From Clostridiales bacterium (lineage in GTDB: Bacteria > Bacillota > Clostridia > Saccharofermentanales > DTU023): a DNA stretch of 64,000 nucleotides. Below are positions 42,643 to 51,602 of this stretch, piece after piece. Location of the stretch: positions 1-64,000 of the forward strand of contig SFFI01000002.1 of NCBI GenBank assembly GCA_004556925.1, in the 5' to 3' direction. Numbering within the stretch: position 1 is the stretch's first letter; every line of letters starts with the position of its first letter. The notes beneath the pieces were generated by a model that was not told where the DNA came from, searched no databases, and saw nothing but the letters and a program-made list of their open reading frames with translations. A program made the translations under genes and the position numbers.

Positions 42643-43884
42643 CTAGTTAAAATCCTTGTAAAGAGGATACTTGGCTAATAGCGCGTCAGCACGATTGCGG
42701 ATCTCTTCTTCCTTAGCGTCAAAGTCGAAGATAGCCAGGCTGATGAGGTCAGCGATCTCATCCATGTCCGCTTCCTTCATGCCGCGGCTGGTAACTGCAG
42801 GTGTACCAATACGCAGGCCAGAGGTGATCGTCGGCTTCTCAGTATCAAAGGGGATACCGTTTTTATTGGCGGTAATGTGGACCTTGTCCAGGTTTTCCTG
42901 CAGGGTCTTACCTGTTACACCCGTACCGGTAAGATTGATGAGGATAAGGTGATTGTCGGTGCCGCCGGTGCAGAGTTGTACATTTCTATCTAAAAGACCC
43001 TTGGCTAGGGCACTAGCGTTTGCCACGACTTGCTGTTGGTAGGCCTTGAATTCAGGCTTCATGGCTTCCGCAAAGGATACGGCCTTACCAGCAATAATAT
43101 GCATGAGGGGGCCGCCTTGGATACCAGGGAATACAGCGGAGTCAATCTTCTTGGCTAGCTCTTCTTTGCAGAGAATAATACCGCCACGAGGACCACGCAG
43201 GGTCTTATGGGTTGTAGAAGTCACCACGTCTGCATAGGGCACAGGATTCATATGGAGACCAGCAGCTACCAGGCCTGCGATATGAGCCATGTCAACCCAG
43301 AAATAAGCGCCAACTTCATCAGCGATTTCGCGGAATTTCTTGAAGTCGATGGCACGAGGATAGGCAGAAGCACCAGCAACGATAAGCTTGGGTTTAATCT
43401 CGTGGGCTTTTTGACGTAAATCGTCGTAGTCAATTTCCATGGTATCGCGGCGAACTTGGTAGGAGTGGGCCTCGAAATATTTACCAGAAATATTGATCTT
43501 CATACCATGTGTTAAGTGACCACCGTGGGCGAGTTCCATGCCCAGGATCTTGTCGCCAGGTTGGCAAAGGGCAAAATAAACAGCCATGTTGGCGTTGGCG
43601 CCGGAGTGGGGTTGGACATTAGCGTGGTCACAGCCAAAGATTTCCTTCAGACGATCACGGGCGATATCCTCTACTACGTCAACGTATTCACAGCCGCCAT
43701 AGTAGCGCTTGCCAGGATAGCCTTCGGCGTATTTATTGGTCAGGACAGAACCGTTTGCTTCCAAAACTGCTTCAGAAACAAAATTTTCAGAAGCGATGAG
43801 TTCAATGTGGTCTTGCTGACGCTTGAGTTCCTGCATGATCGCCTCATAAACTTGTGGGTCTGTGGATTTAATGTGTTCGTACAT
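42643..43884 (-). CDS. glyA: Serine hydroxymethyltransferase
   Basis: A 413-residue PLP enzyme with SENFVSEAVLEANGS near residue 27, HSGANANMAVY, the PLP lysine in VTSTTHKTLRGPRGG near residue 229 and LITSGLRIGTPA-type end motifs. It interconverts serine and glycine with tetrahydrofolate; folD at the window end belongs to the same one-carbon pool. AGGAGG precedes ATG. Confidence 0.96.
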   Translation of the reverse strand: MYEHIKSTDPQVYEAIMQELKRQQDHIELIASENFVSEAVLEANGSVLTNKYAEGYPGKRYYGGCEYVDVVEDIARDRLKEIFGCDHANVQPHSGANANMAVYFALCQPGDKILGMELAHGGHLTHGMKINISGKYFEAHSYQVRRDTMEIDYDDLRQKAHEIKPKLIVAGASAYPRAIDFKKFREIADEVGAYFWVDMAHIAGLVAAGLHMNPVPYADVVTSTTHKTLRGPRGGIILCKEELAKKIDSAVFPGIQGGPLMHIIAGKAVSFAEAMKPEFKAYQQQVVANASALAKGLLDRNVQLCTGGTDNHLILINLTGTGVTGKTLQENLDKVHITANKNGIPFDTEKPTITSGLRIGTPAVTSRGMKEADMDEIADLISLAIFDFDAKEEEIRNRADALLAKYPLYKDFN

Positions 43885-43901
43885 GGATTGCCTCCTAATA
43901 A

Positions 43902-45161
43902 TTAATGCAGTGGACTTATTCTATCATATTTCCCTATATTATCTGCTAGCTTAAGCGGTATTTTCTCGGTTTTCTGTACCGCTTCTAGGGTCAGTCCCAA
44001 CACGTCTAGGTGCTTCTCTGCCCTTGCTGCATCCCCTAAGCGCGGATGCGTTTTTGGATGCTTGGCTACAAACACGGTACAGCAGTCTTCGTAAGGCAGG
44101 ATCGAGGTCTCAAAAGTTCCGATATCTCGGGCTAAGCGGATAGTAGCATCCTTATCCAAACCAATGAGAGGCCTAAAAATGGGCATTTCCGCCACCTTGT
44201 CAGTACACACCAAGGCTTCTAAGGTCTGACTCGCCACCTGGCCCATGCTTTCGCCAGAAATGAGGCCAGGTATTTTTTCCTCCTGCGCAACCGCCTGAGC
44301 GATACGGATCATCATACGCCGCATGACGATAGTCATCATGTCCTCGGGGCAGACTTCATTTAGGGCCAACTGGGTACTCGTAAAATCCACAATATACAGG
44401 TCTAAATCTCCGGCATAGCGGGTGAGTATTTTTGCGAGATCAATGACCTTCTGCTTGGCCTCTTCACTGGTATAGGGGAAGGTGTGGAAATAAATAGCAG
44501 ATAGGCGCATGCCGCGAGAGGCCATCATGTAGCCGGCAACCGGGCTGTCAATGCCTCCTGATAACATGAGCATTCCCCGGCCACCCATGCCCACAGGCAG
44601 GCCTTTACGCCCCGGAATAATCTCGGTATAGAGGTAAAAGTCCTCACGCACTTCCAGATAAAAAGTAAGCTCGGGCTCATGTACATCCACCCAAGCCTGG
44701 TCGGCAAAATGGTCTAAAATAAGATCGCCTAAACGCACGGCCAAATCATACGTTTTTAAGGGGAAGGCCTTGTTGGCCCGCTTGACTTCTAGCTTAAAGC
44801 TGTGTTTTCGGCCATCCTCAAATTTTTCCTCTGCAAGTTTAAGGACATTGGCATCAAGCAAATCTAAATCCAAAGGAAAAGCACGCACGGGGCTGGCTGA
44901 AACATAGCCAAACACATCTTGTACTGCTGTAAGGGCCGTAGCCGTATCAAGCGTCTGCTGATCGTCTCCCGCTTCAATCCAAATGCGAGAGTCTGCACGC
45001 GTAAGTTTATAAGAACCTTCGTGTCGCAAACGGTATTCGAGATTCTTTAGTAATTGTTTTTCAAAGCGGCCACGGTTAAGTCCCTTGAGGGCAATCTCCC
45101 CTATCCGTACCAAGATCAGCTCACGATAATGTGCTTTTGTTTCTTGCATCATATTTTCCAT
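43902..45161 (-). CDS. thiI: tRNA 4-thiouridine synthase ThiI (no rhodanese domain)
   Basis: A 419-residue protein: N-terminal ferredoxin-like and THUMP domains (about 1-180), then the PP-loop LMLSGGIDSPVAGYMMASRG near residue 193. The C-terminal rhodanese domain of the longer E. coli protein is absent. It thiolates U8 of tRNA and may act in thiamine synthesis. The cysteine desulfurase gene directly upstream is the expected sulfur donor, as with NifZ-ThiI in Bacillus. Confidence 0.92.
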   Translation of the reverse strand: MENMMQETKAHYRELILVRIGEIALKGLNRGRFEKQLLKNLEYRLRHEGSYKLTRADSRIWIEAGDDQQTLDTATALTAVQDVFGYVSASPVRAFPLDLDLLDANVLKLAEEKFEDGRKHSFKLEVKRANKAFPLKTYDLAVRLGDLILDHFADQAWVDVHEPELTFYLEVREDFYLYTEIIPGRKGLPVGMGGRGMLMLSGGIDSPVAGYMMASRGMRLSAIYFHTFPYTSEEAKQKVIDLAKILTRYAGDLDLYIVDFTSTQLALNEVCPEDMMTIVMRRMMIRIAQAVAQEEKIPGLISGESMGQVASQTLEALVCTDKVAEMPIFRPLIGLDKDATIRLARDIGTFETSILPYEDCCTVFVAKHPKTHPRLGDAARAEKHLDVLGLTLEAVQKTEKIPLKLADNIGKYDRISPLH

Positions 45162-45200
45162 TCTTAAACCTATCTTGAGAGGTGTAATATCCTTGATTGA

Positions 45201-46352
45201 CTAAATGGCGAATGTTCTCACAGCCTGAGCGATCCGTCCTGCTAGGTCTACGACCTCTTTCCTTGTATGCCGTGGGCTAAGGCTGACCCGGAGGAAATGG
45301 AGCGTTTGTTCTGCTGTCAAGCCAAGGTCCAGAAGGGCTTGGGGGGCTTTCTGTTTACTGGAAGAGCAGGCAGACCCGATGCCAACTTCCCAGCCTTCTT
45401 GAGACAGCACCGTTTGGATGTTTTGGGCCCGCAAGCCGGGAATATACAAGGGAACAATATGCGGAACAGCAGGGTCTGGCGACAGGAGCTCATAAGTAAA
45501 TTTTGCGTCTTTTTCTTGCTGCAAGGCAGCCAGGAAAGCCTTGCGCAGGTCTGAGACTTTTTGTAACCAGTCTTCCCTTCCCGCCACAGCCTTCTCTACT
45601 GCCAGCGCAGAGGCTAAGGCCAATGCAGGATTTTCTGTCGAGGACCGCCGCCCCTCTTCTTGACCGCCGCCATGTAGCAAGGGAATAAAAGGTTTTTTGA
45701 AATTTGCCAGGAGTAATCCTGAGCCTCTGGGGCAGCCTACTTTATGTAGACTTAGCGACAGGTAGTCGACATCCATGGCTGCAAAGTTAATCTCACACTT
45801 ACCCAGGGCTTGAACCGCATCCACATGGATACGGGCTTGAGGTGCCTGTTTGCGGACAAGTGTAGCCATGTCATGAATGGGGTAGATGGCTCCCGTCAAA
45901 TTATGGACATAGACGCTAGTAAAGAGGTCAAGGCTTTCCTTTTTTAGGGTATCTTCGAGCAGGCCCAGGTCAAAGCTTCTTTGCCGGAGGGGCAGGTATG
46001 CAACCTTCCGCCCCAATTCCTCGGCAGCAAAGTCGAGGCTCTGGCTAGTAGCCGCATGCTCTGCGGCTGGAGCAAGAAGGAGCCCATCTCGCGACCTAGT
46101 TTGCAAGCTTATACTTTTTATGACTGTATTAATAGATTCAGTTCCCGAAGAGGTAAAAATGACCTCGTTGGGCAGGCAGTTTAGCGCTCGAGCTATCCGT
46201 GTTTTAGCCTCTTCCAGGGCAGACTTGGCTGCTTGTCCACCTGCATAGCGCGTGGCTGGGTTGGCAGGATACTTGCGCAAAGACTCGATATAGAATTCTA
46301 AAACCTCAGGATCAAGGTCACCCGTAGCTGTTTGATCAAAATAATGGGACAC
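45201..46352 (-). CDS. Cysteine desulfurase paired with ThiI (NifZ-like)
   Basis: A 383-residue NifS-family PLP protein. It begins SHYFDQTATGDLDPEV, with Gln where His is usual, has LSLHKVGCPRGSG with the PLP lysine near residue 202 and the active Cys in GIGSACSSSKQ near residue 325. It is clearly different from the iscS gene in this window. I chose the GTG at 46350-46352 because GGAAGG lies about 8 bases upstream; a GTG three codons earlier sits too close to it. Likely supplies sulfur to ThiI, 39 bases downstream. Confidence 0.88.
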   Translation of the reverse strand: MSHYFDQTATGDLDPEVLEFYIESLRKYPANPATRYAGGQAAKSALEEAKTRIARALNCLPNEVIFTSSGTESINTVIKSISLQTRSRDGLLLAPAAEHAATSQSLDFAAEELGRKVAYLPLRQRSFDLGLLEDTLKKESLDLFTSVYVHNLTGAIYPIHDMATLVRKQAPQARIHVDAVQALGKCEINFAAMDVDYLSLSLHKVGCPRGSGLLLANFKKPFIPLLHGGGQEEGRRSSTENPALALASALAVEKAVAGREDWLQKVSDLRKAFLAALQQEKDAKFTYELLSPDPAVPHIVPLYIPGLRAQNIQTVLSQEGWEVGIGSACSSSKQKAPQALLDLGLTAEQTLHFLRVSLSPRHTRKEVVDLAGRIAQAVRTFAI

Positions 46353-46458
46353 GAGTTCCACCTTCCAAATAGGAGGGCCAGGAAAAACCTGGCCCGTAAT
46401 ATATCACTTTAATAGCTGAGAACAAGTACAAGTGGTCTTTTAGCCTCGTTTAGGGAAG

Positions 46459-47187
46459 TTAGTTAATTTCTACCCCAATTAGGTCTGGGCGCAAAATGAT
46501 ACGCAAGACCTCACATACATGGCCTGAACGCGCAAACAAAGGTCCTTCCATGGCTAGAATATAAGAACGGCGGGGTAGGTCTAAAATTGAAGCCTCCTTA
46601 TTGCGGGCAGGTCGAGCCACTAAGTTCAAGCTCCCCTTCTGCGGCAGATAGGCATATTTATTAGACTTAATATCAATCATGCGCTTGCCTGCCGAAATCG
46701 CCTGTCCTAAATCCGGGAAAAGCTGCACAGGAACGTAAGATTGACAATTACCCATAGTCTGATTATCAATTGTCAAGGGCCATTCTGCTAACCAGTAACC
46801 GGGATACCCTTGATTGTCAGGAAGCTGAAAAATCGCGTCCATTTCCTTATCAGACTCCAAGAGCTTAATAGATTTTAAACCTATATTTTCATAGGAGTTG
46901 AGATTAAGAAAGGAGAAGGATAAGGCGGTAAAGTGCGGGATCATTATCCGCTCGGCTTCACCCGCGACAAAAGTACCCTTGCCCTTATGAATTTCTAGCA
47001 CACCGTCCGCAACCAGTTCTGCAACAGCCTGCCTTACGGTAGGTCGGGATAGGTCAAGTTCCTTGCAAAAGTCCATTTCCGAAGGAATCTTCTCCCCCGG
47101 ACCATAAACCCCATCTTGGATACGCTCCAGAATAAGCTCCCGAAGTTGGGCGTAGAGGGGAACGCTAGAATATCTATCAAGTTTCAT
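46459..47187 (-). CDS. GntR-family regulator with UTRA-like domain
   Basis: A 242-residue HutC-subfamily regulator: winged helix YAQLRELILERIQDGVYGPGEKIPSE and LSRPTVRQAVAELVADGVLEIHKGKGTFVA, then a ligand-binding UTRA-like domain (about 85-240) ending RIILRPDLIGVEIN. AGGAGG precedes ATG. It lies upstream of the thiI group with a 106-base gap, but whether it controls those genes is unknown. Confidence 0.85.
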   Translation of the reverse strand: MKLDRYSSVPLYAQLRELILERIQDGVYGPGEKIPSEMDFCKELDLSRPTVRQAVAELVADGVLEIHKGKGTFVAGEAERIMIPHFTALSFSFLNLNSYENIGLKSIKLLESDKEMDAIFQLPDNQGYPGYWLAEWPLTIDNQTMGNCQSYVPVQLFPDLGQAISAGKRMIDIKSNKYAYLPQKGSLNLVARPARNKEASILDLPRRSYILAMEGPLFARSGHVCEVLRIILRPDLIGVEIN

Positions 47188-47220
47188 GTGACCTCCTAAA
47201 CATACGCATGCCGTCCTTAC

Positions 47221-47249
47221 ATCCTAGCATAAGTCCGAAAGTTTGGAAA
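47221..47249 (-). promoter_or_regulatory. Promoter for the GntR regulator gene
   Basis: TTTCCA (47244-47249) and TAGGAT (47221-47226) at 17 bp, with a TG one base before the -10 (extended form). Start near 47214, about 27 bases before the ATG. Confidence 0.5.
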
Positions 47250-47298
47250 GTTACAAAAGAGGTTATTACAAGTTTACGGCCACAGCCAATGCTAGTTT

Positions 47299-48324
47299 TT
47301 AATCAGCTTCATAATAGCGGATGTGCTCAACTTCACCTTGTCCATTGAGCTCACAGGCCGCTAGAAGAAGGCAGATCTTCGATTTTTCCCAGCCCCTGCT
47401 GGCCGCATAATATTCGGCGACCAGGGCAACTTTATGCTGTTTTTCCGCATGGAAGGCTGCTATCGCTTGGTCTTGTGCAGGCAGGTCTCGATAATCTTGT
47501 CTGGCTTTGACCTCAACAAAGAACAGTTGTCCCCCTTTTCTCGCAATAATATCTACCTCCGCAAAGGGCGGTAGGCTGAAATTACGCTCTAGAATTTGAA
47601 AATTCTGGTCTGTGAGGTGTTGGGCAACGCGATCTTCTGCGGTTCGGCCCTTTACCTGGTCAGCGCTGGGGCAGCTGTGACCGGCGTGTAATTTATGAAG
47701 AAAGCTTAGGCGGTGCAAGGGGCAGAGTCCTAACTGAGCGATCGCTTCATAATGGGCTTTTGTACCATAGCCCTTATGGCGGTCAAAGCCGTATCCAGGA
47801 TAAAGTTGGTCTGCTTCCACCATCATCTTGTCACGCGTAGTTTTCGCCAAGATGGAAGCTGCCGCAATACAGTTGACCTGGGCATCTCCCTGGACGAGCG
47901 ATCTTTGCGGTAGTTGCAGGTTTTTAAGGACCACAGCATCCAAGACCAGCATATCTGGACTTGGGTCCAGGGATACGACGGCTTGGGTCATAGCCTCTTT
48001 AGTAGCTTCCAGAATGTTGATCTCATCAATTCTTTGAGGAGAGGCTAAGCCTATGGCAAAAGCCTTTGCCTTCTGTTGGATTTCCTCTGCCAGCCACTCC
48101 CGCTTTGCAGGAGATAGTTTTTTAGAATCATTGAGTCCATAAATGGGCTGGTCCGGATCTAAGATACAGGCTGCTGCGACGACAGGGCCAGCAAGTGGGC
48201 CTCGGCCAGCTTCATCCAAGCCAGCAATTGCATGGAAGCCGGCGGCTTGCAACTCGCCTTCCACTTGGCCCATATAGGCATAACGCTCCTGGTCTTTTAC
48301 GCCAATGCGTGGCTTGTAGGTCAT
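47299..48324 (-). CDS. rnhB-yraN: RNase HII fused to a YraN (UPF0102) nuclease-fold domain
   Basis: A 341-residue protein with two domains. Residues about 20-215 are RNase HII: IAGLDEAGRGPLAGPVVAAA holds the first catalytic acids, MLVLDAV another, and HKGYGTKAHYEAI is the family end motif. Residues about 225-341 match YraN, with GRTAEDRVAQHL and the PD-(D/E)XK-like FAEVDIIARKGGQLFFVEVKAR. In Bacillota these are usually separate, often adjacent, genes. The ATG overlaps the rbgA stop by four bases. Confidence 0.9.
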   Translation of the reverse strand: MTYKPRIGVKDQERYAYMGQVEGELQAAGFHAIAGLDEAGRGPLAGPVVAAACILDPDQPIYGLNDSKKLSPAKREWLAEEIQQKAKAFAIGLASPQRIDEINILEATKEAMTQAVVSLDPSPDMLVLDAVVLKNLQLPQRSLVQGDAQVNCIAAASILAKTTRDKMMVEADQLYPGYGFDRHKGYGTKAHYEAIAQLGLCPLHRLSFLHKLHAGHSCPSADQVKGRTAEDRVAQHLTDQNFQILERNFSLPPFAEVDIIARKGGQLFFVEVKARQDYRDLPAQDQAIAAFHAEKQHKVALVAEYYAASRGWEKSKICLLLAACELNGQGEVEHIRYYEAD

Positions 48325-49193
48325 ACTTGAGGACTCTCTAAGCTAATACGACCCAGGCGACCTTGGCGGAACTGTCGGAGAGCATGGTCTGCGGCTCGGT
48401 CAAAATCCGGCTCGCCTCCCTGCCGGAGAAAACCCAAATCCGCTGCGAGTTGGCTCAAGATCTTATGATTTATTTCTAGCTGGCTATCCCCCTCATAGTC
48501 CTCTCTCCGCAGACCGTAGTGGTCAGCCATCATAGCGGGATAAAGCCCCGTTAAAAGATAGAGCAGTTCTCCGGCTAATTGTGTTCTAGCCATAATTTCA
48601 TCTTTTACTGCGCCCGTGGCACCAAGTGCGACCTGGGCTTCGCGTGATTCTAGCTTGGGCCATAAGAGTCCAGGGGAATCGAGCAATTGTAAATCCGAGC
48701 CCAATTTCCACCACTGGAGCTGCCGGGTCACACCTGGCTTGTTCGCCGTTTGAGCCCTGCGCTTACCTATGAGGCTATTAATCAGGGTTGATTTTCCACA
48801 GTTAGGAATGCCTGCCACCAAAATGCGTATGGGTCGCGAGACCCGTCCTCTGGCTTTAGCTCTCGCTAAAATATCACTGCTAAGCTCTTTTGCTAATTTT
48901 TGTAGGGCTTTAGCATCTTTAGCCTGTCTAGCATCTAAAAGCAAGACCGGCTCTCCCCTATCCTTAAAGTAATGGAGCCAAGCCTGATTGACCACTGGGT
49001 CTGCTAGATCTTGTTTGTTTAAGGCGATAATTCTTTGCTTGCCTTGAATAATTTCTTGCAGCTCAGGATTGCGGCTCGACCTGACAATACGGGCATCACA
49101 GACCTCCACGACTAGGTCACAGAGTTTAATCGTATCTTTTAGTTCTTTTATGGTCTTGGCCATATGGCCGGGGAACCACTGAATATCAGGCAT
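48321..49193 (-). CDS. rbgA: Ribosome assembly GTPase RbgA
   Basis: A 290-residue circularly permuted GTPase. IQWFPGHMAKTIKEL at the start is the family hallmark, ALNKQDL is G4, GIPNCGKSTLINSL is G1 and DSPGLLWP is G3; the order G4-G1-G3 confirms permutation. It acts late in 50S assembly. Located between rplS and rnhB as in Bacillus subtilis. Confidence 0.94.
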   Translation of the reverse strand: MPDIQWFPGHMAKTIKELKDTIKLCDLVVEVCDARIVRSSRNPELQEIIQGKQRIIALNKQDLADPVVNQAWLHYFKDRGEPVLLLDARQAKDAKALQKLAKELSSDILARAKARGRVSRPIRILVAGIPNCGKSTLINSLIGKRRAQTANKPGVTRQLQWWKLGSDLQLLDSPGLLWPKLESREAQVALGATGAVKDEIMARTQLAGELLYLLTGLYPAMMADHYGLRREDYEGDSQLEINHKILSQLAADLGFLRQGGEPDFDRAADHALRQFRQGRLGRISLESPQV

Positions 49194-49208
49194 ATCCTCT
49201 CCATAGTA

Positions 49209-49237
49209 AAGAGGAGAACCCTTGGGGCTCTCCTCTT
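49209..49237 (-). terminator. Strong hairpin between rplS and rbgA
   Basis: AAGAGGAGA (49209-49217) and TCTCCTCTT (49229-49237) form a 9-bp stem, extended by CCC/GGG across one mismatch. TTTACTA follows on the minus strand. It ends 15 bases before the rbgA ATG and may lower rbgA expression relative to rplS. Confidence 0.6.
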
Positions 49238-49250
49238 ATGTTTTTGAAAT

Positions 49251-49607
49251 CTAGTTGTTTTTGACTGCCAGTTTTTCTTTGACTCTGGCTTTCTTCCCCA
49301 CACGATCGCGTAAGTAATACAGCTTAGCACGTCTGATCTTACCCTTACGGACGACCTCGATTTTCTCGATCCGGGGCGAATGGACGGGCAAGACGCGTTC
49401 CACACCAACGCCATATGACAGGCGGCGGATGGTAATCATTTCACCGAGTCCAGCGCCACTACGGGCAATAACAGTGCCTTCAAAAACCTGGATACGGACG
49501 CGGTCGCCTTCACGAATTTGCAGGTGGGCCCTGACATAGTCACCGACTTCCACATGTTCATGTCTTTCGCGCAAATAATCTTGCTCAACAGCTTTTACAA
49601 TGTCCAT
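49251..49607 (-). CDS. rplS: 50S ribosomal protein L19
   Basis: A 118-residue protein with VRAHLQIREGDRVRIQVFEG near residue 26, VERVLPVHSPRIEKIEVVRKGKIRRAKLYYLRDR, the highly conserved L19 core. GGAGG precedes ATG. A short leader structure lies upstream. Confidence 0.97.
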   Translation of the reverse strand: MDIVKAVEQDYLRERHEHVEVGDYVRAHLQIREGDRVRIQVFEGTVIARSGAGLGEMITIRRLSYGVGVERVLPVHSPRIEKIEVVRKGKIRRAKLYYLRDRVGKKARVKEKLAVKNN

Positions 49608-49630
49608 ATTGCGTATCCTCCTCTCTTTTT

Positions 49631-49665
49631 AGGTGTTCTTACACGCAATTGCAGCGGACCACCTG
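49631..49665 (-). ncRNA. Candidate L19 leader in the trmD-rplS gap
   Basis: On the minus strand the gap reads CAGGTGGTCCGCTGC, then AATTGCGTGTAAGAACACCT. The ends AGGTG/CACCT pair and an inner CGC/GCG pair is possible, giving a compact structure about 24 bases before rplS. A short L19 autoregulatory leader is known at this place in Bacillota. I recall its general form only; a covariance model is needed. Confidence 0.5.
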
Positions 49666-49668
49666 TTT

Positions 49669-50445
49669 TTAACCTTTGGGATTGTAGCTTGAATCCGCTA
49701 TAAAGTCAAGCAAATCCCGCCATTCCTCGTCTTTCACCTCATAGGCCGCAAGTAAATCTGGTCTGGCCTTAAGGGTGTTGTATAAAGCCGAAGCTTTTCT
49801 GTAACGCTCAATCTTTGCGTCATGTCCTGAAAGCAGGACCGACGGTACCCTATGGCCTCTCCAGACCTCAGGCCTCGTGTACTGATCTTCTGCAAGGAGG
49901 CCGGAAGCGTGTGATTCAGCCTGCCAGGCCTCCTTGTCGGGTAGGACTTGGTCAATCATACGCAAGACCACATCAATAAGGACTGCTGCCGGTAATTCTC
50001 CCCCCGTGAGCACATAGTCTCCCAGAGAAACTTCTTGCGCCTCAAGTTTATCTAGTACCCGTTGGTCCACGCCTTCATAGTGGCCTGCCAAGATGATGAG
50101 ATGGTCTAGCTGGGCCATCTCATAAGCCATGGCCTGGTTGAGGACTTGCCCTCGGGGTGACATGTAAACCAGGCGCTCCTGTGGACAATCAAGTTCAGGA
50201 TGTGCCGTACGGAAATCAGCCTGGAGTTTTTCTACCGTTTGGTAGATGGGCTCGGCCATCATAAGCATGCCTGTCCCCCCGCCGTAAACAGCGTCGTCTA
50301 CCTTGCCATAATCATTGATGGCCTGATCCCGGATCTGGGCATGCACAATTTCTACAAGGCCCTTCATCTGGGCCTTGAGTCCCATAGACTCATCCGTAGA
50401 AGCCTTGATGATCTCTGGAAAGAGGCTGAGGGTTGAAAAGCGCAT
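49669..50445 (-). CDS. trmD: tRNA (guanine-N1-)-methyltransferase
   Basis: A 258-residue SPOUT enzyme: DDAVYGGGTGMLMMAEPIYQ near residue 46, ILAGHYEGVDQRVLDKL near 116 and EVSLGDYVLTGGELPAAVLID form the trefoil knot. It methylates G37. One base separates it from rimM. Confidence 0.96.
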   Translation of the reverse strand: MRFSTLSLFPEIIKASTDESMGLKAQMKGLVEIVHAQIRDQAINDYGKVDDAVYGGGTGMLMMAEPIYQTVEKLQADFRTAHPELDCPQERLVYMSPRGQVLNQAMAYEMAQLDHLIILAGHYEGVDQRVLDKLEAQEVSLGDYVLTGGELPAAVLIDVVLRMIDQVLPDKEAWQAESHASGLLAEDQYTRPEVWRGHRVPSVLLSGHDAKIERYRKASALYNTLKARPDLLAAYEVKDEEWRDLLDFIADSSYNPKG

Positions 50446-50446
50446 G

Positions 50447-50974
50447 CTAGCCTCTATAAAGTTCGTAGAGGCCCTCCGGCAAGTTTACCTTAATGAGCTT
50501 CTGGCCCTGATTGACCTCTGATACGATGGCGGGAACAAAGGGGATAAGCAGGTCGGCTTGACCTGCTTGGCTCACCTTCATAAGGTTCTGTCCGGTTTGC
50601 GTATAAAACTCTGTCACCTGTCCTAAAAGCCCGTGCTCCTTATCCTCAACCTGGCAGCCCATAATATCTGCCAGATAGTGGTGGGATTCCCCTAAGCTTT
50701 GAGCCTCTGACCGTTTAACCGAGAGGTAGTAGTTGCTCAAAACAGAGGCTTCTTCACGACTGTCAATACCGGCGAAGCGCAAAAATATTTTATTACCCGC
50801 CAAGCTGACCGCTACAACTTCAAGCTCACGGATCACCTGCCCCTCTTTATCTTCTAGGTAACAAGTCCGGAGTTTACGGTAGCGTTCTAAATTATCGGCG
50901 TAGGGTTCCAGCCCAATCTCGCCGCGTAGGCCACGGGCTTTCAAGAGTTTGCCGGTTACCAGTAAGTCTTGCAC
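50447..50974 (-). CDS. rimM: 16S rRNA processing protein RimM
   Basis: A 175-residue protein: GKLLKARGLRGEIGLEPY is the N-terminal RimM motif and a PRC-barrel follows (LLGQVTEFYTQTGQNLMKV). It helps 30S head maturation and sits before trmD as usual. The start is GTG with a weak ribosome site, 10 bases after khpA. Confidence 0.93.
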   Translation of the reverse strand: MQDLLVTGKLLKARGLRGEIGLEPYADNLERYRKLRTCYLEDKEGQVIRELEVVAVSLAGNKIFLRFAGIDSREEASVLSNYYLSVKRSEAQSLGESHHYLADIMGCQVEDKEHGLLGQVTEFYTQTGQNLMKVSQAGQADLLIPFVPAIVSEVNQGQKLIKVNLPEGLYELYRG

Positions 50975-50984
50975 AATCTTTGCC

Positions 50985-51215
50985 CTAGTCCACTATGTCC
51001 AAGAGAATGCGCTCATCCATAGCATTACCCTTGGCCTTCATAATAGCTCGGATGGCCTGGGCTCTCTTCCCGCCCTTGCCGATCACCCGGCCCATGTCCT
51101 CGGGGTGGACTCTAAGTTCCAAGATTATGGCACGTTCGCCCTCTACCTGACGGATATTAATGTCTTCGGGATGCTTGACCAGGGGTTCTACTAAGCTTCT
51201 CAATAGTTCTTCCAT
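50985..51215 (-). CDS. khpA: KH-domain RNA-binding protein KhpA
   Basis: A 76-residue protein. GRVIGKGGKRAQAIRAIMKA carries the GxxG loop of a type II KH domain. It is encoded between rpsP and rimM as in many Bacillota. No ylqD gene follows here. Confidence 0.93.
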   Translation of the reverse strand: MEELLRSLVEPLVKHPEDINIRQVEGERAIILELRVHPEDMGRVIGKGGKRAQAIRAIMKAKGNAMDERILLDIVD

Positions 51216-51227
51216 GGTAAGCCCCTA

Positions 51228-51494
51228 TTAATTTTCCGCTGGGCTTTCCGCAGGCCTTTCTTTGGCCATTTTCATTAAACGTCGGACAGTATCCGTAGGT
51301 TGGGCACCCTTTTTAATCCAAGCTTCTGCTGCTTCCATGTCCAAACGGATTTCTGCAGGTTCTACCCGGGGATTGTAGTAGCCAATTTCCTCGATAAAGC
51401 GTCCATCGCGAGGGAAGCGGGAATCTGCAACCACTACTCTATAGTGAGGTTGTTTGGTTTTACCAATACGTTTGAGTCTAATTTTTACAGCCAT
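51228..51494 (-). CDS. rpsP: 30S ribosomal protein S16
   Basis: An 88-residue protein starting MAVKIRLKRIGKTKQPHYRV, the S16 signature, followed by VADSRFPRDGRFIEEIGYYNP. AGGAGG precedes ATG. It follows ffh by 108 bases; that gap has TATAAA but no convincing -35. Confidence 0.97.
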   Translation of the reverse strand: MAVKIRLKRIGKTKQPHYRVVVADSRFPRDGRFIEEIGYYNPRVEPAEIRLDMEAAEAWIKKGAQPTDTVRRLMKMAKERPAESPAEN

Positions 51495-51602
51495 GATTAT
51501 TCCTCCTCTGCTGTAGCTATGTTTTTTATATCTAAAGAGTTTAAGTCTATTCTGATTTCAACTCAGGGCTTAAAGCTCTCATAGATGCTTATGTACAAAT
51601 CT

